Of a stretch of 28,270 nucleotides of DNA, positions 23,619 through 28,270 are shown piece by piece. Numbering within the stretch: position 1 is the stretch's first letter; every line of letters begins with the position of its first letter. The stretch spans positions 1-28,270 of the forward strand of contig JAVBNO010000079.1 in NCBI GenBank assembly GCA_031551485.1, in the 5' to 3' direction. A program made the translations under genes and the position numbers. This DNA comes from JAVBNO01 sp031551485 (GTDB lineage Bacteria; Bacillota; Clostridia; Oscillospirales; Ruminococcaceae). The notes under the pieces are model-generated. The model worked only from the letters and a program-made list of their open reading frames with translations. It did no database searches and had not been told where the DNA came from.

Positions 23619-24512
23619 TTACACTTTTTCTATTTTCGCGCCCTGGTTGTCAATGGCCAACCGCTCTAGCCGCCAACCGCCAAGCCCCATACTGTCCAGC
23701 GCCGCCGCCAGTTTTGGCACAAACGTTTCGTTGTCCCGGTGGACAATGGCCATCAGGGTAGAACCCGCCCCGCTGATGTAGGCGGCATAGGCGTCGTTGG
23801 CGTAGCAGGCCTCCATCACTTTTTCCGCCCCCGCAATCAGAGAAAGACGGTAGGGCTGGTGAAGCCGGTCCTCTGCCGCCACGCGCAAATTCTGGTAGTT
23901 GCCGGAATAGAGGGAGACCGACATCAGCGCCGCCCGAGATAAGTTGTAAACACCGTCTTTGTGGGCAATGTCTTTGGGCAGCACCGCCCGGGCTTTGGAT
24001 GTCTTCAGGGGGAAATCGGGGATGATGGCCACAAACCGCAAATCGTCCCGAATCTCCTGTTTGACGTAATAGACTTTGCCCTGCTCTATGACCGCCGTCA
24101 CAAGGCCGCCCAATAAGGCGGGGGTGGCGTTGTCGGGGTGACCCTCCAGCGTGGCGGCAATGGCAATCAGCTCGTCGTGGCTTATGGGGTTTCCCATCAG
24201 CTCGTTCGCCCCCAACAGTCCCCCCACAATACAGGCGGATGAACTGCCCAGCCCTCTGGCGATGGGGATGCCGTTGTGCTGTTCAATGCGCAGACCCCTT
24301 AGGGGCTTGCCGCAAAGATCGTACAGGTATTTGGCCGTTTTGTAAATCAAATTGTTTTCATCTTTGGGAATTGGCAGATTGTCGTCACAGGAAATGGCCA
24401 CACCGTCATATTCATCTATATTCACTGTGTTGTACATTGTGACCGCCACGCCCAGCGCGTCAAAGCCGGAACCGATGTTGGCGCTGGTGGCGGGAATGGT
24501 AATGCGCATCAT
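23619..24512 (-). CDS. thrB: Homoserine kinase
   Basis: A GHMP-family kinase that makes O-phosphohomoserine for threonine synthesis. The 297-residue length is normal. The N-terminal motif is VTIP-like (RITIPATSANIGSGFDALG), the ATP-binding loop is PIARGLGSSSACIVGG (about 83-98), and the C-terminal GHMP motif is YISGAGSTLMAIV. The start is ATG 24512 or the adjacent ATG 24509; the ribosome site is weak (AAGGACG at about 24525-24531). It lies between hom and the aspartokinase gene; threonine synthase (thrC) is not in the window. Confidence 0.95.
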   Translation of the reverse strand: MMRITIPATSANIGSGFDALGVAVTMYNTVNIDEYDGVAISCDDNLPIPKDENNLIYKTAKYLYDLCGKPLRGLRIEQHNGIPIARGLGSSSACIVGGLLGANELMGNPISHDELIAIAATLEGHPDNATPALLGGLVTAVIEQGKVYYVKQEIRDDLRFVAIIPDFPLKTSKARAVLPKDIAHKDGVYNLSRAALMSVSLYSGNYQNLRVAAEDRLHQPYRLSLIAGAEKVMEACYANDAYAAYISGAGSTLMAIVHRDNETFVPKLAAALDSMGLGGWRLERLAIDNQGAKIEKV

Positions 24513-24556
24513 ATGATTACACCACGTCCTTGCAAAAAATCATTAGGGCGGCCGGC

Positions 24557-25801
24557 TTAGCAGTCCACAATACGAATCCGCTGGAGCACTTTGAGGCCTT
24601 TGCCCTCCAGCGCCGCCAGCTTCTCCACCAACGCTGCTTCGGTCAGCACGCCAGTGATAAAGGCAAATTCCCCTTCGGGGCTGCCGGGGCGCTCCAACTG
24701 CCGAGCCCCGCCAAACACCTCGGTCGCCACCCGGCTCGCCTCGACGGTTTGTGTCCCTTGCAGCCGGACATAGGCAGCCACCGGAGCAGCGGTCATGTCG
24801 CAAATGGGACTTACCATGCTTTCTTTCCACTGGAGGGTGGCAATGGTGCCGCCCGCTTTCACCGCGTCAATAATATCGGCCACCACGGCCGAGGCGGTGG
24901 GCAGTTTGCCTGCGCCTTTGCCGTAAAACACCACGTCGCCGGTGGCGTCTCCCCGCACCAAAATGCCGTTGAAGACATCGTCCACACTGGCCAATTGGCT
25001 TTCCCGCGACACAAAGGCAGGGCTGACCATGGCATACACTTTGCCGTCCTCCTGCTTTTTGGCACGGGCAATCAGCTTAATGACCCCGCCCCAGCTGCCG
25101 GCATAGGCCACATCCTCCGCCGTCAGGGCGGTAATGCCCTCGGTGGGCACCTTTTCGGGATACAAATGGCTGCCAAAAGCCAGCGAAGCCAAAATGCAAA
25201 TTTTACGGCAACTGTCGTGTCCCTCCACGTCGGCGGTGGGGTCCCGCTCGGCGTAGCCCAGTGCCTGGGCCTCTTTCAGGGCGCTTGTAAAGTCACTGCC
25301 CTCGCGAATCATCTTGGTTAATATAAAATTAGTGGTGCCGTTTAAAATACCGGCAATTTCATAAATTTCATTGGCGCCCAGGCATTGGTGCAGCGGCCGA
25401 ATGATGGGGATGCCGCCGCCAACGCTGGCCTCGAACAGAAAATTGCTGTTTTGCTCGGCGGCCAAGCGCAGCAATTCCGCCCCCTTGGCCGCCACCAGCT
25501 CTTTGTTGGAGGTGACCACGCTTTTGCCTTTTTGCAGACAGGCTTTTACATATTCATAGGCGGGGTTCAGGCCGCCCATGGTCTCTACCACAATACTCAC
25601 TTCATCATCGTCCACAATAGGCGCAAACGTTTTGACAAAGCGATCGTGATAAGGGGTGTCGGGAAAATCCCGTAAATCCAATATATATTTTAGGTTGATG
25701 GCGTCCCCCGCCTTGCGGTCAATGCTTTCTTTATTCTTAAGCAGCACTTCCGCCACGCCGGAACCCACAACCCCGTGGCCCATAATGGCAATATGAATCA
25801 A
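24557..25801 (-). CDS. hom: Homoserine dehydrogenase
   Basis: The enzyme reduces aspartate semialdehyde to homoserine with NAD(P)H. The 414-residue protein has the Rossmann motif GHGVVGSG (8-15). It then has VVTSNKELVAAKG, the catalytic-domain signature GILNGTTNFILTKM, the substrate region DPTADVEGHDSCRKI, and a C-terminal ACT-like regulatory domain (about 330-414). The start is TTG 25801, supported by GGGGAGGAAT seven bases upstream on the minus strand; no ATG is near. It follows the ACT-domain protein by 36 bases and precedes thrB by 44, forming one operon for the common branch from aspartate. Confidence 0.95.
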   Translation of the reverse strand: MIHIAIMGHGVVGSGVAEVLLKNKESIDRKAGDAINLKYILDLRDFPDTPYHDRFVKTFAPIVDDDEVSIVVETMGGLNPAYEYVKACLQKGKSVVTSNKELVAAKGAELLRLAAEQNSNFLFEASVGGGIPIIRPLHQCLGANEIYEIAGILNGTTNFILTKMIREGSDFTSALKEAQALGYAERDPTADVEGHDSCRKICILASLAFGSHLYPEKVPTEGITALTAEDVAYAGSWGGVIKLIARAKKQEDGKVYAMVSPAFVSRESQLASVDDVFNGILVRGDATGDVVFYGKGAGKLPTASAVVADIIDAVKAGGTIATLQWKESMVSPICDMTAAPVAAYVRLQGTQTVEASRVATEVFGGARQLERPGSPEGEFAFITGVLTEAALVEKLAALEGKGLKVLQRIRIVDC

Positions 25802-25837
25802 TGTATATTCCTCCCCATTTTATTGGCACAATCACGT

Positions 25838-26284
25838 TTAACGGGTGCTTAGAATGCGGGTTTCCACCACACCGTGCACTTTGCCCAAACTGTCCACCAG
25901 CTCGGTCTGGGTGTGGCGGGCGGGGTCAAACCGCACTGAAAAAGACACAAGGGCCGTGCCGTCCACCGGTATGTTCTGGTTGATGGTCAGCACATTGGCC
26001 CCGTGGCGGTACAACGCCGTCAGCACTGCCGACAGCACCCCTGGTTCGTCCTCCAGAGAAGCGGAAAAGGTCAGGATATTGTCGGTGATATTTTCGTTAT
26101 AGATAAAAATGCTGTCCTTGTATTTATACAAGGCGCTGCGGGACAGCCCCGAAAGGGCGGCCGCATGCGAGAGATTCTTTGCCTTTCCCTGGGCTAACAG
26201 TTTTTTGGCCTCTACCACCCGCGTAAATACTTCCGGCAGCGCGGACGCCTCCACCAGATAGTATTTTTCTGTGCGCTCGGTCAT
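25838..26284 (-). CDS. ACT domain protein, PheB/UPF0735 family
   Basis: A 148-residue protein of the PheB/UPF0735 family. An N-terminal helix-turn-helix-like part (YYLVEASALPEVFTRVVEAK, then LSGLSRSALYKYKDSIF) is followed by one ACT domain (about 70-148: LTFSASLEDEPGVLSAVLTA and NILTINQNIPVDGTALVSFS). ACT domains bind amino acids; these proteins often precede hom in Gram-positive bacteria and may sense an amino acid to control the pathway, though the mechanism is unproven. ATG 26284 lies eight bases after GGGGGTGG; the upstream ATG at 26317 is less likely. It is the first gene of the operon. Confidence 0.92.
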   Translation of the reverse strand: MTERTEKYYLVEASALPEVFTRVVEAKKLLAQGKAKNLSHAAALSGLSRSALYKYKDSIFIYNENITDNILTFSASLEDEPGVLSAVLTALYRHGANVLTINQNIPVDGTALVSFSVRFDPARHTQTELVDSLGKVHGVVETRILSTR

Positions 26285-26325
26285 CTTTCCACCCCCGGTA
26301 TACGTTTTGTACCACATATGAACAC

Positions 26326-26353
26326 ACTATATCACCGATGGATGCCGCGACAA
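26326..26353 (-). promoter_or_regulatory. Promoter of the threonine operon
   Basis: On the minus strand TTGTCG (26348-26353), a 16-base spacer and TATAGT (26326-26331), about 40 bases before the first start codon. No T-box or other leader structure was found between them. Confidence 0.55.
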
Positions 26354-26592
26354 AAGGGCCGTTTACAGGTATATTATTGATTTTCCGTCTATTTTTCCTC
26401 ATATTTTAAGTTTATTGCTTGTTTACTTTGAATATCTTTTCTTTTCTCTCTTTTCTATGTTTTCTTCTATATACATTCCTCAATTATCAATATATTTTAG
26501 GCATTTGTGCCAACATCGTGTTATTTGGCTAAATTTTTATTTTGCGTATGCGTGCCAAAGTGGAATGATGTGTATATTTTCGCCCCAAAATA
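26354..26592. other. AT-rich divergent intergenic region
   Basis: About 240 bases of very AT-rich sequence between the threonine operon and the permease gene. I see no gene, repeat or structured RNA in it. Confidence 0.5.
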
Positions 26593-26622
26593 TTGACAGG
26601 ATGGTATAAGAAAGGATACTAT
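26593..26622 (+). promoter_or_regulatory. Promoter of the permease gene
   Basis: A perfect TTGACA at 26593-26598 with GATACT at 26615-26620 (spacer 16) or TACTAT at 26617-26622 (spacer 18) as -10 element. Confidence 0.6.
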
Positions 26623-26677
26623 GAAAGAAGCGTTAATATACTGATGATGGATTACAGAGAAAGGAGGCCTTGGACGG

Positions 26678-27751
26678 ATGACCCAGGAGCGTAAAGTTAA
26701 ATTCCTTGTCAATGTGCTGTTTGCCGCCGGTGTGGGCGCCATCGCCTTTTTTGTCTTCAAATACTTGCTGGGATGGATGCTTCCTTTCGTGCTGGGTTTG
26801 TTCTTGGCTTTCCTGCTCAATCCGCTCATTCGGCTTATCACCAACAAAGGTATGCCCCGCAAATGGGCCGCCCTTGTCTCGATGGTGACATTTTATCTGA
26901 TTATTGTGCTTATTGTGTGGATTGTCGGCAGCGTTTTATACAGCCAGACCGTGGAGCTGCTCAGACGGCTGCCCTCTATTTACGATAACAACGTCAAACC
27001 CCTGCTCAACGACACCAACGAAGCACTGGTTAGCTTCTTATACCGGGTTTCGCCGGAAACGTCGGTACAAATTGAAACGACGCTATCCGCTGTGGGCGCC
27101 GCCTTCGAACGGATGTTCTCCTCTTTATCCTCCACCACCGTGGGCGTCATCACAGACATTGCCAAGCGTATCCCTATGTTTTTGGTTACTCTTATTTTTA
27201 CCCTGATCGCTGCTGTGCTTATCTCGATGGATTACCAGCCTATCACCGGTTTTCTTGTCCGCCAAATGCCCGATCGTATCCGGGCAGTCTTTGTGGATTC
27301 CAAAGACTATATGATCGCCTCTTTGGGGCGGCTCTTGAAGGCCTATGCTATTATCATGCTCATCACCTTCGGCGAGCTGTCGCTGGGGCTATGGTTGATC
27401 GGCGTGGAATATTTCGTTGTCATCGCCGCCATTATCGCCATCTTTGATATTTTGCCAGCCATTGGCAGCGGCGCTTTCTTAATCCCCTGGGCGCTTATCA
27501 GCCTGTTTACCGGCAATACTTTCCAGGGGGTGGGGTTGCTTGCGCTCTATCTTACCATTACTGTTATCCGCAATATTATCGAGCCTAAAATTGTGGGGGA
27601 TCAAATCGGCCTCCACCCCCTCGCCACTTTGATGGCCATGTATGTGGGCCTCAAACTGGGCGGGGTAGCCGGTTTGGTGGCAGCCCCCCTTACCATACTG
27701 CTTATCAAATACCTGAACGACCACGATTATGTGCAAATCTACCGCAAATAA
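26678..27751 (+). CDS. AI-2E family permease (YtvI-like)
   Basis: The 357-residue polytopic membrane protein belongs to the AI-2E transporter family (PF01594), with about eight hydrophobic helices. Helices 1-2 are VLFAAGVGAIAFFVFKYLLG and LPFVLGLFLAFLLNPLIRLI. A central amphipathic soluble part (about 95-155) follows, and the C-terminal half has the family's FDILPAIGSGAFLIPWALIS and EPKIVGDQIGLHPLATLMAM segments. Members export varied small molecules or ions; the Bacillus relative YtvI is expressed in sporulation, and the true substrate here is unknown. ATG 26678 is preceded by AAAGGAGGCC. It stands alone between its own promoter and a strong terminator. Confidence 0.9.
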   Translation: MTQERKVKFLVNVLFAAGVGAIAFFVFKYLLGWMLPFVLGLFLAFLLNPLIRLITNKGMPRKWAALVSMVTFYLIIVLIVWIVGSVLYSQTVELLRRLPSIYDNNVKPLLNDTNEALVSFLYRVSPETSVQIETTLSAVGAAFERMFSSLSSTTVGVITDIAKRIPMFLVTLIFTLIAAVLISMDYQPITGFLVRQMPDRIRAVFVDSKDYMIASLGRLLKAYAIIMLITFGELSLGLWLIGVEYFVVIAAIIAIFDILPAIGSGAFLIPWALISLFTGNTFQGVGLLALYLTITVIRNIIEPKIVGDQIGLHPLATLMAMYVGLKLGGVAGLVAAPLTILLIKYLNDHDYVQIYRK

Positions 27752-27758
27752 TGCGCGC

Positions 27759-27789
27759 AAAAGGCCGCCTGTCGCAGGCGGCCTTTTTT
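27759..27789 (+). terminator. Rho-independent terminator of the permease gene
   Basis: A perfect GC-rich stem (27759-27771 with 27775-27787 including A-T ends), a three-base loop and six T residues to 27789. Confidence 0.93.
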
Positions 27790-27849
27790 GTATCGGGAAT
27801 CTATGTATTATGCACAGGGTTTAGTGGCGCTTTCGTGATGAAATAAGCG

Positions 27850-28020
27850 TTGGTACCAATATCAAATAGAAATGGTACAGCCGCTCCGGCAGACTTATAG
27901 CTTGTCGCTTGAGCCGCGACCGGCCCATACTTTTTGGCGCAAAAAGTATGCAAAAACATTTCTTTAGGGAAACCACGTGGTTTCCCCATGCCCCATCCTT
28001 AGGGCGAGGGCACAGGTGCA
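27850..28020. repeat. Structured intergenic repeat, copy 1
   Basis: It starts with TTGGTACC and contains AGCCGCTCCGGCAG, a block TAGCTTGTCGCTT and GCCGCGACCGGCCCATA. A hairpin CATACTTTTTGGCGCAAAAAG lies around 27927-27952, then TTTCTTT and a palindrome GGGAAACCACGTGGTTTCCC at 27968-27987, and the unit ends with AGGGCACAGG. The same order is found in copy 2 about 240 bases on. Minus-strand reading gives similar peptides in both (FCAKKYGPVAAQATSY), but no start, ribosome site or conserved length supports a gene. Confidence 0.75.
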
Positions 28021-28089
28021 CAGGAAACGCAGGCTTACGGGGAGACTGTTTTGGGTCTGATCTGGGGTGCAGAGGGTGAAGAAAAAAGC

Positions 28090-28265
28090 TTGGTACCGAT
28101 CTTGAATCAAAATGGAGCAGGCGTGCAGCCGCTCCGGCAGGCATATAGCTTGTCGCTTGGGCCGCGACCGGCCCATATTTTTTGGCGCAAAAAGGCTGCA
28201 AAAAAATTTCTTTGGGGAACCACAAGGTTTGCCCCCCCCCCCTCCGGTGGGGGAGGGCACAGGGG
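28090..28265. repeat. Structured intergenic repeat, copy 2 (runs to window end)
   Basis: A diverged second copy in the same orientation: TTGGTACC at 28090, AGCCGCTCCGGCAG ending at 28140, then ATAGCTTGTCGCTT, GCCGCGACCGGCCCATA, TTTTTTGGCGCAAAAA and AATTTCTTT. A weakened GGGGAACCACAAGGTTTGCC replaces the palindrome, followed by a run of about 12 C and AGGGCACAGG. It has about ten extra bases near 28115 relative to copy 1. The poly-C tract is prone to sequencing or replication slippage. Confidence 0.75.
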
Positions 28266-28270
28266 GGCCG

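Noticed and set aside
27821..28225. Minus-strand ORFs over the terminal repeats as genes
   Set aside because: They overlap each other in several frames, have no ribosome sites, and their similarity follows from the repeated DNA and its hairpins.

Overview
The window looks like a piece of chromosome from an anaerobic, spore-forming member of the Clostridia, probably an Oscillospirales/Ruminococcaceae-type organism. This rests on gene content: YesN/YesM-type two-component genes beside a sugar-binding protein, a T-box leader, a PheB-hom-thrB-aspartokinase operon, an exosporium-type collagen-like protein and a YtvI/AI-2E-type permease. No rRNA, tRNA, CRISPR array or intact insertion sequence was seen.

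Region 1 (1-4680): the tail of a sugar-binding lipoprotein gene ends at a strong terminator. It is followed by a tight operon of an AraC-type response regulator, a LytS/YesM-type histidine kinase with almost no extracellular part, and a two-domain RbsA-like ABC protein that has lost essentially every ATPase motif. A short ORF starting by ATGA overlap may be the stump of a fourth gene.

Region 2 (4637-8531): small accessory genes: a MmcQ/YjbR-fold protein, a GNAT acetyltransferase, an AraC/GyrI-like regulator and an AT-rich orphan radical-SAM/SPASM protein. Decayed genes lie between them: an unrecognised frameshifted reading frame and a TetR-like fragment.

Region 3 (8473-11351): a probable spore-surface module. 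Two small overlapping genes share a C-terminal motif, and a collagen-like protein with a BclB-like C-terminal domain follows. Promoter-like sites with a CATA element precede both transcription units, and a long perfect inverted repeat lies between them.

Region 4 (11694-17471): UDP-glucose 6-dehydrogenase on the minus strand, then about 1 kb of AT-rich DNA ending in a promoter, short ORF and terminator just ahead of an acetate/succinate transporter (GPR1/FUN34/YaaH). Next come a VanZ-like membrane protein, a small membrane protein and a cell-surface lipoprotein with InlB-like and Big2 repeats.

Region 5 (17484-22296): a Trp-type T-box controls an orphan TrpB2 tryptophan synthase beta chain. 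A clostridial lipoprotein and an ApbE flavin transferase are divergently arranged, and another lipoprotein follows on the minus strand.

Region 6 (22347-28270): a minus-strand operon for the aspartate-to-threonine branch (PheB-like ACT protein, homoserine dehydrogenase, homoserine kinase, aspartokinase), then a plus-strand AI-2E-family permease. The right end carries two diverged copies of a structured intergenic repeat.
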